46,106 nt of DNA from assembly GCA_900320225.1 (NCBI GenBank), contig ONRL01000024.1:1-46106 (forward strand), read 5' to 3'. Source of the DNA: an uncultured Lentisphaerota bacterium. Its GTDB lineage: Bacteria > Verrucomicrobiota > Kiritimatiellia > RFP12 > UBA1067. The notes below the pieces were generated by a model. It ran no database searches. It worked only from the letters and a program-made list of their open reading frames with translations, and was not told the origin of the DNA. Of this stretch, positions 9,032 to 16,280 are shown one piece after another (position 1 is the first letter of the stretch; every line of letters starts with the position of its first letter). The position numbers and the translations under genes were made by a program.

Positions 9032-9061
9032 CTGCCTAGCGGGTGGCTACAGCGTTTCCAG
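9032..9061. repeat. 30-bp repeat, right copy (ATPase 3' relic)
   Basis: Matches 7387-7416 at 28 of 30 positions. On the minus strand it still spells the ETL-stop end of the DUF4143 ATPase, without the remainder of the gene. Confidence 0.75.
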
Positions 9062-9074
9062 AATTTTCTTTGGG

Positions 9075-9104
9075 TTGTCCAAAGTGCCGCATTTTTGCTA
9101 TGCT
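9075..9104 (+). promoter_or_regulatory. Possible promoter of the metallophosphoesterase gene
   Basis: TTGTCC (9075-9080) and TATGCT (9099-9104) are 18 bp apart. The distance to the start codon is about 127 bp, so a sizeable leader is implied. Confidence 0.4.
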
Positions 9105-9231
9105 ATTGCCGTGACAGTTTGCGATAGAATCTTCGGCGAGGCAATAGAGATCTATGGCCTTGTCACAACCCCGATGACCCGAAAAATGAGATTCGCATCG
9201 GGGATCCTTGTGTACCTAACGGAGGATGGTC

Positions 9232-9921
9232 ATGCGCATCATGGCGACATCGGATTTGCACGGGAACCTTGACGGGCTTGACCCGACGGGGGCGGACGTC
9301 GTTGTCCTTGCCGGCGACGTCGCGCCGCTGCGGGGACGCGGCCCTTGGCACATCAACGACCAGAAGAAGTGGATCAACAAGCGCTTCCGCGAATGGACGG
9401 CGTCGTATCCCGACATCCAGTTCGTCGTCATTCCCGGCAACCACGACTTCTATCCGATTGCACATATCCTCTTCAAGGGACACGACATCGACTGGACGTT
9501 CGGATTCTCGCCCAACGTCCATTTCCTCGGGGACTGCGCGGCCGAAATCAACGGCATTCGCTTCTACGGTACGCCATGGGTGCCGATCATCTCCTATTCG
9601 TGGGCGTTCGAGGGCGAACACGACACGCTGAGGCAATGGTTCTCGAAGATACCATCTGGTCTTGATGTCCTTGTCACGCACGCGCCGCCGCGCATCCCCG
9701 GCAGCGACGTGGACCGTTCGCTTCAGACGGATTCCGAGCATTTCGGATCGTCCGAGCTGGCGGAGGCGATTGCGGAGAAATGTCCCCGCTTCGTCTTCTG
9801 CGGACACATTCACACGGGCCAGCACGGAGGCGTCGATTTCGAGTCCAGCCGCATCTACAACGTCTCGCGCCTCGACGAGCGATACGAAATCGCCTACGAG
9901 CCGACATGGCTGGATGTGTGA
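9232..9921 (+). CDS. Calcineurin-like metallophosphoesterase
   Basis: The 229-aa protein carries the dimetal phosphoesterase motifs in order: SDLHG near residue 7, GDV near 29, GNHD near 80, THAP near 150 and GHIHTG near 185. These bind two metal ions and hydrolyse phosphomonoesters or diesters. Substrate is not predictable; the short single-domain form resembles the YmdB/Rv0805-unrelated small phosphoesterases that have GxxxHxG ends. No signal peptide, so cytoplasmic. Start: GGAGG at 9221-9225 is 6 nt before ATG 9232; the earlier ATG 9226 touches the ribosome site. The next gene begins 39 nt downstream with its own AAGGA. Confidence 0.85.
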   Translation: MRIMATSDLHGNLDGLDPTGADVVVLAGDVAPLRGRGPWHINDQKKWINKRFREWTASYPDIQFVVIPGNHDFYPIAHILFKGHDIDWTFGFSPNVHFLGDCAAEINGIRFYGTPWVPIISYSWAFEGEHDTLRQWFSKIPSGLDVLVTHAPPRIPGSDVDRSLQTDSEHFGSSELAEAIAEKCPRFVFCGHIHTGQHGGVDFESSRIYNVSRLDERYEIAYEPTWLDV

Positions 9922-9960
9922 TGGACAGCATTGTGAAAAACTAAGAAAGGAAACTGCGAA

Positions 9961-10518
9961 ATGAAGAAGAACCTTGGAAAGAAGAACTGGATGTTCCCGA
10001 TGCCGGTGCTGATGATCGGCACCTACGGCGCGGACGGCACGCCCGACGTGATGAACGCCGCGTGGGGCGGGATCACGCTCGAGGACGAAATCACGATCTG
10101 CATCGACACCGGACACAAGACGTGGGCGAACATCGCCGCGCGGAAGGCGTTCACCGTCGCCTTCGGGACGGCAGACGCCGTGAAGGCCTGCGACTACCTC
10201 GGCATCGCGAGCGGCAACAAGACGCCCGACAAGGTGGCGAAGAGCGGCTTCACCGTGACGAAGAGCGCGTTCGTGGATGCGCCCGTCGTCAACGAGCTGC
10301 CGCTTGTCCTCGAATGCGAGCTTGTCTCGATGAACGAGGAGAACTGCAACGTCGTCGGAAGAATCCTCAACTGCGCGGTGGAGGAGTCCGCGCTGACGGA
10401 CGGCAAGCCCGACGCGGACAAGATGAAGCCCATCTGCTTCGACACCTGCCAGCACGTCTACCGCCTCATGGGCGCGCCCGTCGCCCCCGCGTTCTCCTGC
10501 GGCAAAGAACTGATGTGA
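9961..10518 (+). CDS. Flavin reductase-like FMN-binding protein (flavoredoxin type)
   Basis: The 185-aa product has the split-barrel flavin reductase fold: PMPVLMIGTY near residue 14, then NAAWGGI, which contacts FMN, and the family strand pattern up to about residue 160. Anaerobic flavoredoxins of this length move electrons between NAD(P)H or ferredoxin and partner enzymes. There are cysteines near residues 78, 115, 124, 138, 159 and 163, with one near the end (SCGKELM). AGAAAGGAA lies 8 nt before the ATG. It follows the phosphoesterase by 39 nt and may share its transcript. The electron donor and acceptor cannot be read from the sequence. Confidence 0.8.
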   Translation: MKKNLGKKNWMFPMPVLMIGTYGADGTPDVMNAAWGGITLEDEITICIDTGHKTWANIAARKAFTVAFGTADAVKACDYLGIASGNKTPDKVAKSGFTVTKSAFVDAPVVNELPLVLECELVSMNEENCNVVGRILNCAVEESALTDGKPDADKMKPICFDTCQHVYRLMGAPVAPAFSCGKELM

Positions 10519-10704
10519 TTCACGGCGGAGACTCGAAAACGGAATGAGGGGACACTACGAGGTTCGAAAAAATGAATCCGTTCAAGAAGATTTCCTCAAG
10601 ACCATTCATGCTCCTGAGCATCAGATCCGACATGTTCAAAATAGGAAACATGTAGATTATTTTTCTGATTACAAAAATAGGGATTGGTAAGAGATCTGTA
10701 ATCA

Positions 10705-12927
10705 TCACGGCGCAATCGCCTCGGCGCGGCGGATGTAGGCGTCCTGTTGTTCGCGCGGGAGGTCGTTCCAGCGCACGTTCCAGCCGCAGATGCGCACCTG
10801 CAGGTTCTCGTAATCGCGCGGGTGCGCCTGGGCGTCGCGGAGCGTAGCCGCGTCGAACACGTTGAACTGGATGAGCGTGAGTCCGCTTGCGTGGTATTCC
10901 TCCACGAGGGCGCGCATCACGTCGAGGCCCTTGTCGCCGGCGACGGCGGAGGGATGCAGCATCACGTCAAGCGGCATGTCCATCGGCAGGTCGGCGGGAT
11001 CGAGCGCGGCGAGCGTGCGGATGAGCGCGGTGACGCCCTCGGTGTCCGCGCCGGGCGCGGGCGAGAGGTTCTTCGACATCTCCTCGCCTTTCTTCCGGCC
11101 GTCCGGCGTCGCGCCCGTGCGCTTGCCGAAGTCGACGAACCGGCGCGAGCTGTGTCCGCCTGCGACGAACCGACCGCCGCGCGAGTTGGGGATGTTGTTC
11201 GCCTGGCGCGCGAAGTGCTTGGCGATGTCGTGGCCGAGCGCGTTCGCCTCGGGGTCGTTGTTGCCCCACTTGCGCTTCGAGCGGAGGACGCGTTCGCGGA
11301 GCGCCTCGTGTCCTTTCCAGTTCGCGGCCATCGCCTGGCCGAGTTCGGGAAGGGTGAGGAGGCGCTCCTTGTAGACGAGGTCCTCCACGGCGAGGAGGGC
11401 GTCGACGGCGGAGCCGATGCCGACCATCAGGAGATGGGAGTTGTTTCCGTGCGCCGTGCCGTCGTGGAAGGCGTCGCGTCCGGTCTTCACGCTGTGCGCG
11501 ATAGAGAGGGAGAAGAGCATGGAGGGGTTGACCTCGTGGACCCACTTCTCCGTCTCGAACGCAAGTTCGCGCGCCTCGCGGGTGGAGTCCTCGAGCAGCT
11601 GGAGGTAGGCGGCGCGGAAGGCGGGGTAGTCGGGGGCGTCGAACGTGCCGGCGCGGGCGCGCGCGAGGAGCTTCTCGACGGGCTTGAGGACGCTGACGTA
11701 GGAGGGGATCGTGTCGTTGCAGCTGTCGCGGATGCCCCATTCGTAGCAGCCCCAGATGGCGCAGGTGCGCGCCTGCTCGGGCGTGTAGCCGAGGCCGATG
11801 ATCGCGCGGGCGAGGGGCTCCTCGCCGCAGAAGGTGACGGAGCGCTGGCGGCGGGCGAGGTCGAGCGTGGTGCGCCACACCCAGTCGGGCGTGGAGGGGC
11901 CGGTCTTGATGTGCACCTTGGGCGTGGGGAGGCCGAGTTCGTCGTGCACCTCGAGGAGGATGCGGGAGACTTCGTTGTACTCGGTGGTGCCGTCGGCCTT
12001 CGTGCCGCCGAAGTAGACGGGTTGTCCGAAGTAGTTGTCGATGGAGCCCCACTGCCACCAGAAGTGGCGCAGCTGGTCGCGGAACTCGGCCTCGGTGGCG
12101 CGTCCGGCGGCGAGGTCGGCATGGTAGTAGGGCGTGAGGATGCGGTCGAGGTTGGAGAGCGTGCGCACTTGGAAGCCGTCGAAGTTCTCTCCCATCACCC
12201 ATTCGAGGTAGATGAACATCAGCGCCTCGTAGGCGGTGCGGGGCGAGCCGTGGCAGAGGCTCGCGAGGGCGGCGGCCTCGGCGGCGAGGCGGGGACTGGG
12301 CGCGGACTCGTTCGCGCGGCGCGCGTGGTCGGCGAGGCGTCCGACGAGGCGGATCGTCGCGTCGGCGGCGATCCGCCGCGCGTGGTAGTAGGGCGCGTCC
12401 TTCCAGTTCGCGAGGAGCCGGTCGCGCATGCCGGGGAAGCCGAGCGCAAGGATGTCGTCCCAGTCGGGCGCGCAGTGGGAGTAGTCCTTCCACACCACCC
12501 AGCTGCCGTCCTTCGTGCCGGCGGCGATCTTCTTCGCGAGGCCGGGCGAGCGGAGGTTGTCTACCTCGTTGGCGCGCCGCGGCAGGATCTTCCAGAGCGG
12601 GTGGCCGCGGTGGAACGACCACGGCGCGAACGCGGGGAACCAGTCGTGCGGCGACACGCCGATCGCGGTGCGGTCGCATCCGAAGGCAAAGATCTTCGCC
12701 TTGGTGGTCTCCCATGGCTCGTCGCCGCGCGCGGACACGATTTCCTGCCACCCGGCGAGGACGCCGCCGGTGTCGAGTCCGGTGCCGGCGTCCGTCACGT
12801 CGGCGCGCCATTTGCGCTTCAGGTACGGGAGGTCGTTCGTGAATGCGTCGTCCGCGGCCGCCGCGGCGACGAGCGCGGCGGCGAACAGCACCGCGCCACG
12901 CGCGGAAAACGATCGAGATGTTGCCAT
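10705..12927 (-). CDS. Glycyl-radical enzyme homologue (PFL-like) with a signal peptide
   Basis: The 740-aa protein has the pyruvate formate-lyase superfamily hallmarks: the thiyl cysteine and base in GCYE (C394, E396) and a C-terminal radical-loop glycine in RICGW (G715), followed by the usual D-L-x-x-E-x-Q-D-x-Y-I-x-R helix. It lacks the double cysteine of true PFL, so it is an eliminase/lyase-type member of unknown substrate. Residues 1-26 are a basic start, a hydrophobic run (AVLFAAALVAAAAA) and an AxA-like end, i.e. a signal peptide, which is very odd for a radical enzyme activated in the cytosol. The start is supported by a -10 box 6 nt upstream, and the next Met is near residue 167. 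No activase gene is in the window. Single gene, divergent from 13022. Confidence 0.8.
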   Translation of the reverse strand: MATSRSFSARGAVLFAAALVAAAAADDAFTNDLPYLKRKWRADVTDAGTGLDTGGVLAGWQEIVSARGDEPWETTKAKIFAFGCDRTAIGVSPHDWFPAFAPWSFHRGHPLWKILPRRANEVDNLRSPGLAKKIAAGTKDGSWVVWKDYSHCAPDWDDILALGFPGMRDRLLANWKDAPYYHARRIAADATIRLVGRLADHARRANESAPSPRLAAEAAALASLCHGSPRTAYEALMFIYLEWVMGENFDGFQVRTLSNLDRILTPYYHADLAAGRATEAEFRDQLRHFWWQWGSIDNYFGQPVYFGGTKADGTTEYNEVSRILLEVHDELGLPTPKVHIKTGPSTPDWVWRTTLDLARRQRSVTFCGEEPLARAIIGLGYTPEQARTCAIWGCYEWGIRDSCNDTIPSYVSVLKPVEKLLARARAGTFDAPDYPAFRAAYLQLLEDSTREARELAFETEKWVHEVNPSMLFSLSIAHSVKTGRDAFHDGTAHGNNSHLLMVGIGSAVDALLAVEDLVYKERLLTLPELGQAMAANWKGHEALRERVLRSKRKWGNNDPEANALGHDIAKHFARQANNIPNSRGGRFVAGGHSSRRFVDFGKRTGATPDGRKKGEEMSKNLSPAPGADTEGVTALIRTLAALDPADLPMDMPLDVMLHPSAVAGDKGLDVMRALVEEYHASGLTLIQFNVFDAATLRDAQAHPRDYENLQVRICGWNVRWNDLPREQQDAYIRRAEAIAP

Positions 12928-12933
12928 GCGGGT

Positions 12934-12939
12934 AGTATA
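12934..12939 (-). promoter_or_regulatory. -10 box of the glycyl-radical gene (leaderless)
   Basis: TATACT on the minus strand ends 6 nt before the ATG at 12927; no Shine-Dalgarno can fit. Transcription would start at or next to the start codon. A -35 at 17 bp is poor (GTCCAG). Confidence 0.6.
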
Positions 12940-12957
12940 TCAAAATGTACGACGGAC

Positions 12958-12986
12958 TGGACATCGGCGGCGCATTCTGATACACT
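12958..12986 (+). promoter_or_regulatory. Promoter of the small membrane protein/larC operon
   Basis: TGGACA (12958-12963) and TACACT (12981-12986) are 17 bp apart. The start codon is 35 nt downstream with AGAAAGGAAA as ribosome site. It overlaps the divergent promoter region of the glycyl-radical gene. Confidence 0.6.
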
Positions 12987-13021
12987 TTTACCGTTGATTT
13001 CACAGCAAGAAAGGAAATGCA

Positions 13022-13366
13022 ATGGCCTGTTTCACAGCTCCTCTCGCCGGTGCCGCCGTGGCGGCCGTCGTCCAGAAGACGGCGGGCGGCAAGTCGCACA
13101 ATCCGTTTCTCCGCAAGCTCCACTGGCTTGTGAAGATGGCGCTGGGAGGTTCGTTCCTCCTCGCGATCGAGCACATCTACCACGGCGAGATCACGTTCTG
13201 TCCGCCGTTCCTCACCAAGATGCAGAACCCGGCGGACACGCAGGAGATGGTCCACGAGATCATGACGGTGGGCGTGTCGATGGCCGTTCTCCTCTTCTTC
13301 GTGTGGATCGGCATGGTCGTGGTGAGCGAAATCGCCGATCGTCGGCAGGTGGCCGCCCATGTGTGA
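13022..13366 (+). CDS. Small membrane protein, unrecognised (pair member 1)
   Basis: The 114-aa product has a short hydrophobic start (MACFTAPLAGAAVAAVVQ), a helix near residues 36-52 (WLVKMALGGSFLLAIEHIYHGE), and a strong transmembrane helix near 79-102 (VGVSMAVLLFFVWIGMVVV). An HIYHGEITFCPPF segment with His and Cys sits between the helices. I do not recognise a named family. It overlaps the next gene by 8 nt and is probably produced with it as a membrane pair. The downstream larC gene in the same operon raises, but does not show, a link to nickel handling. Confidence 0.7.
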   Translation: MACFTAPLAGAAVAAVVQKTAGGKSHNPFLRKLHWLVKMALGGSFLLAIEHIYHGEITFCPPFLTKMQNPADTQEMVHEIMTVGVSMAVLLFFVWIGMVVVSEIADRRQVAAHV

Positions 13367-13640
13367 GCTCATGACCATCGCCGCCGCGATCGTCTTCACG
13401 GTCCTCTACTTCCGCGTGCGCCGCACGCCCGCCGTGCTCACCACGACGCTCATGTTCTGGGGCGCGGCGCTCATGTGGTCCGTCGACTGCGTGCATTCCG
13501 CGATGGAGGGCGGGCTGTCGGAGATGTTCGACCTGAGCCTGAAGGACACCCTGCTCGGCTGCATCATCCTCGCGGCGGGACTCGCCGTGTTCGGCGTGCT
13601 GTCGTTCTTCGAACGTCGCCGCACGCCCGTCGCCGCCTGA
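13359..13640 (+). CDS. Small membrane protein, unrecognised (pair member 2)
   Basis: The 93-aa product has three hydrophobic segments, about residues 4-17, 25-42 and 64-82, and ends with FERRRTP. The middle contains DCVHSAMEGG, again with Cys and His near a membrane face. It overlaps the preceding gene by 8 nt and lies 4 nt before larC, so the three genes form one translational unit. No family is recognised. Confidence 0.7.
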   Translation: MCELMTIAAAIVFTVLYFRVRRTPAVLTTTLMFWGAALMWSVDCVHSAMEGGLSEMFDLSLKDTLLGCIILAAGLAVFGVLSFFERRRTPVAA

Positions 13641-13644
13641 CGGA

Positions 13645-14844
13645 ATGAAGACGCTCTACCTCGAATGCACGATGGGCGCGGCCGGTGACATGCTCACCGC
13701 CGCGCTTTTGGAACTTGTCTCCGACCGTGCGGCCGCGCTCGCGCGCATCAACGCGCTCGGCGTTCCGGGCGTGCACGTGCATGCGGATCCCGCGACCGTG
13801 TGCGGGCTCGTCGGTACGCGCGTGGACGTGCACGTCCACGGTCACGTCGAGGAAGAGCACCACCATCACCATCATCACGACCACGGCGACCACGACCACG
13901 GAACGGTGGATGCGGACGCGCAGGAGCGCGTCCCTCCCCATCACCACGCCTCGCGGGCGGACATCGCCGCGCAGATCTCGGCGCTCAACGCGTCCGACGC
14001 CGTGAAGGCGCACGTACAGGCGGTGTACGATTTGATCGCCGATGCCGAGGCGAAGGCGCACGGGCGCCCCGTCTCGGAGATTCACTTTCACGAAGTCGGG
14101 ATGGCAGATGCCCTTAGCGACATCGCCGCGGTGGCATTGCTCCTGGAGGAGCTTGGCCCTGTGCGCGTGGTCGCGAGCCGTCCCGAGGTGGGCGGCGGGT
14201 TCGTGCACTGCGCGCATGGTACCCTGCCCGTCCCCGCGCCGGCCACGGCGCACATCCTCATGGGCGTGCCGTACACCTCGGGCGCGGCCAACTGCGAGCT
14301 GCTCACGCCCACGGGCGCGGCGTTGCTCGTCCATTTCGCCGAATCGTTCGGACCGATGCCGCCGCTGGCGGTGGAGCGGACCGGTCTCGGCCTCGGCCAC
14401 CGCGAGGTGCCGGGGCGCCTGAACGGCGTCCGCGCCTTCCTCGGCAAAGAGGCGGGAGGGACGCGCTCCTGCGCGTCCGCCACGGGTCCGAACGGACGCG
14501 TCGTTGAACTGCGCGCCAACATCGACGACATGACGGGCGAAGACCTCGCGTTCGCCTGCGACCGCCTGCGCGCAGCCGGCGCGCTAGACGTGTCGCTCGC
14601 GCCGCTTGCGATGAAGAAGGGGCGTCCGGGCCATCTTCTCATCGTTCTTGCGCCGCCCGAGCAGGCCGATGCCTTGGCTGCCGCGATCCTCCGCGAGACG
14701 TCCACGTTCGGCGTGCGCCGCGTCGACTGCGCGCGTTATGAACTTGACCGCGAGATCGTTCCGGGAGACGTCCGCGTGAAGGTCGGTCACGGTTACGGCG
14801 TGGAGAAGTCAAAGCCGGAATTCGCCGACCGCACGAAGCATTAA
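13645..14844 (+). CDS. larC: Nickel-pincer cofactor nickel insertase LarC, C-terminally short
   Basis: LarC inserts nickel into pyridinium bis-thiocarboxylate mononucleotide, making the pincer cofactor of lactate racemase and related enzymes. The start MKTLYLECTMGAAGDM, the IHFHEVG motif near residue 150 and the NIDDMTGE segment near 293 are typical. A histidine-rich metal-binding loop spans residues 63-86, with seven consecutive His at 72-78. The protein is one uninterrupted frame, unlike lactobacilli where LarC is made by programmed frameshifting. It ends KPEFADRTKH at 399 aa, apparently lacking about 20 C-terminal residues of the family, and the last codons lie in an array of 7-bp repeats. 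No larA, larB or larE is in the window. Confidence 0.9.
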   Translation: MKTLYLECTMGAAGDMLTAALLELVSDRAAALARINALGVPGVHVHADPATVCGLVGTRVDVHVHGHVEEEHHHHHHHDHGDHDHGTVDADAQERVPPHHHASRADIAAQISALNASDAVKAHVQAVYDLIADAEAKAHGRPVSEIHFHEVGMADALSDIAAVALLLEELGPVRVVASRPEVGGGFVHCAHGTLPVPAPATAHILMGVPYTSGAANCELLTPTGAALLVHFAESFGPMPPLAVERTGLGLGHREVPGRLNGVRAFLGKEAGGTRSCASATGPNGRVVELRANIDDMTGEDLAFACDRLRAAGALDVSLAPLAMKKGRPGHLLIVLAPPEQADALAAAILRETSTFGVRRVDCARYELDREIVPGDVRVKVGHGYGVEKSKPEFADRTKH

Positions 14845-14865
14845 GCACTCCGCACCCCGCACTAA
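14831..14865. repeat. Five-unit heptanucleotide array
   Basis: Five consecutive 7-bp units read GCACGAA, GCATTAA, GCACTCC, GCACCCC, GCACTAA. The array begins in the last codons of larC, supplies its TAA stop, and ends 6 bp before the -10 box of the next gene. The unit is the reverse complement of the TTAGTGC repeats at 21950-22012. Confidence 0.75.
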
Positions 14866-14871
14866 ATATGA

Positions 14872-14877
14872 TATACT
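14872..14877 (+). promoter_or_regulatory. -10 box of the Gfo/Idh gene (leaderless)
   Basis: TATACT ends 7 nt before ATG 14885. No Shine-Dalgarno is present. The -35 position falls in the heptamer array (TCCGCA at 14849-14854), which is a weak match. Confidence 0.6.
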
Positions 14878-14884
14878 GTGCGGC

Positions 14885-16270
14885 ATGGCAACTACACATA
14901 TTGGCAGGCGCGGTTTTTTGGCGGGCGTGGCTGGCGCGGCCGCGTGGAGCGGATGGCGCGCGGCGTTCGCCGGCGTCGGCGCGTCGGCGCGCCGCCCGAA
15001 ACCCTCCGACCGCATCAACCTCGGCATCATCGGCTGCGGCACGCAGGCCTACGCGAACGTGCCCGCGTTTCTCCGCGACGAGCGCGTGCAGATCACCGTC
15101 GTGTGCGATCCCGTCCTTGAGGCGGGCGGCTACAGCTACGACGGGAAGCATCCCGGCGGGCGCAAGGTGTTCAAGGAAAAGGTGGACGCGCACTACGGAA
15201 ACGCGTCGTGCCGCATGACGGCCGACTGGCGCGAGGTGGTGGCGGACCCGACGGTGGACGCAGTCGTGGTGATCACGCCCGACCACTGGCACGCCCTCGT
15301 CGCGATTGCCGCGATGAAGGCCGGCAAGCACGTCTACTGCCAGAAGCCGATGTCCCTCGGCGTGCGCGAGGGACAGGAGATGGTGCGCGTGGCGAAGGCG
15401 AGCGGCGTCACGTTCCAGGTGGGCAGCCAGCACCGGCAGGACAGCAGCTTCCGCCAGGCGGGCGAGCTCGTGGCGAGCGGCTACATCGGCGCCGTCAAGT
15501 ACGCCGAGGTGGGCCTTCCCGGCGCGAACGGCGGCCAGTGGGGGCACGGACGCGACACGTCGCGCCAGGCGCGCCCCGGCTACTTCACGAAGGAGGGCTG
15601 GGACATGTGGCTCGGGCCCTCGCGCCACTGGGAGAACGACGCCTTCATCCCCGCGATCCACGAGCCGATGTGCTGGCGCTGGAACTCCCGCACGGGCGGC
15701 GGCATGATCACGGACTGGGGCGCGCACTGGATCGACATCCTCCAGTGGACGATCGGCGCGGAGCGCACGGGCCCCGTGGCGGTCGAAAACATGACGACCA
15801 ACCTCTCCGACGACCCGTGCCTCAACTGGGCGGACAAGTACGCCTTCGACCTCGTCTACGCCGACGGCTTCCGCGCGCACGTCTCCGATGCCGCGCGCTG
15901 TGGCATCACGTGGCACGGCGAGAAGGGCGACATCTTCGTGGACTGGACGAAGATCGAGCGTCCCGATTTCTTGAAGAAGTGGCGTGAGAAGACCGACCTC
16001 AAGCCCGGCGACAAGCACTTCTACCGCGCGGCGAACGGCCATTCGCACGAAAGCGACTTCATCGACGGCATCTACGAGAACCGTCCGATCGCGACGGACT
16101 GCGAGATCGGCCACCGCTCGATCAGCGCGTGCCACATCGCGAACATCTGCGAGCGCCTGCGTCTCGCGAAGCTCACGTGGGACCCGCAGGCGGAGTCGTT
16201 CACAGGCGCGCATGCCGAAGAGGCGAACCGTCTCCTCGAGACGCCGCACCTCAACGGCTGGACGTTGTGA
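14885..16270 (+). CDS. Tat-exported Gfo/Idh/MocA-family oxidoreductase
   Basis: The 461-aa protein starts with a twin-arginine signal (GRRGFLAGVAGAAA, residues 8-21), so it is exported folded, probably with its nucleotide bound. The Rossmann motif GIIGCGTQAYANV follows near residue 48, and the usual E-K-P catalytic motif appears as YCQKP near 155, with Gln for Glu. The C-terminal half has the family's GGGMITDWGAHWID strand. Such exported oxidoreductases in PVC bacteria are thought to act on sugars or inositols; the substrate here is unknown. It is read from a leaderless promoter and is followed 10 nt later by the M18 peptidase. Confidence 0.9.
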   Translation: MATTHIGRRGFLAGVAGAAAWSGWRAAFAGVGASARRPKPSDRINLGIIGCGTQAYANVPAFLRDERVQITVVCDPVLEAGGYSYDGKHPGGRKVFKEKVDAHYGNASCRMTADWREVVADPTVDAVVVITPDHWHALVAIAAMKAGKHVYCQKPMSLGVREGQEMVRVAKASGVTFQVGSQHRQDSSFRQAGELVASGYIGAVKYAEVGLPGANGGQWGHGRDTSRQARPGYFTKEGWDMWLGPSRHWENDAFIPAIHEPMCWRWNSRTGGGMITDWGAHWIDILQWTIGAERTGPVAVENMTTNLSDDPCLNWADKYAFDLVYADGFRAHVSDAARCGITWHGEKGDIFVDWTKIERPDFLKKWREKTDLKPGDKHFYRAANGHSHESDFIDGIYENRPIATDCEIGHRSISACHIANICERLRLAKLTWDPQAESFTGAHAEEANRLLETPHLNGWTL

Positions 16271-16280
16271 GGAAAGCAAC

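Larger units (their letters stand above)
8841..9231. other. Intergenic patch with repeats and ATPase relics
   Basis: Between the ATPase control region and the metallophosphoesterase start there is no intact gene. The stretch holds the right 56-bp direct repeat (8872-8927), a fragment like the C-terminus of a DUF4143 ATPase (8943-9031), the second copy of the 30-bp ATPase 3' end (9032-9061) and a possible promoter (9075-9104). From about 9105 to 9220 nothing is recognisable. Confidence 0.75.

Noticed and set aside
10572-10655. Short frame MNPFKKISSR... after the flavin reductase-like gene
   Set aside because: The MNPFK start recalls the ATPase fragment at 7149, but the following residues do not match and the similarity is only about five residues.
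10747-13374. Very long open frame (875 aa) on the plus strand opposite the glycyl-radical gene
   Set aside because: It mirrors the codon positions of the minus-strand gene in GC-rich DNA, has no family motif and is dominated by Arg/Gly/Val/Ala; the minus-strand protein has clear catalytic residues.
10967-13399. 810-aa open frame on the minus strand in another register
   Set aside because: Arg/Pro-rich product with no domains; a shadow of the glycyl-radical gene.
13858-13884. Run of seven His codons in larC as an engineered tag
   Set aside because: It is internal, within a longer natural His/Asp-rich loop typical of LarC metal binding.
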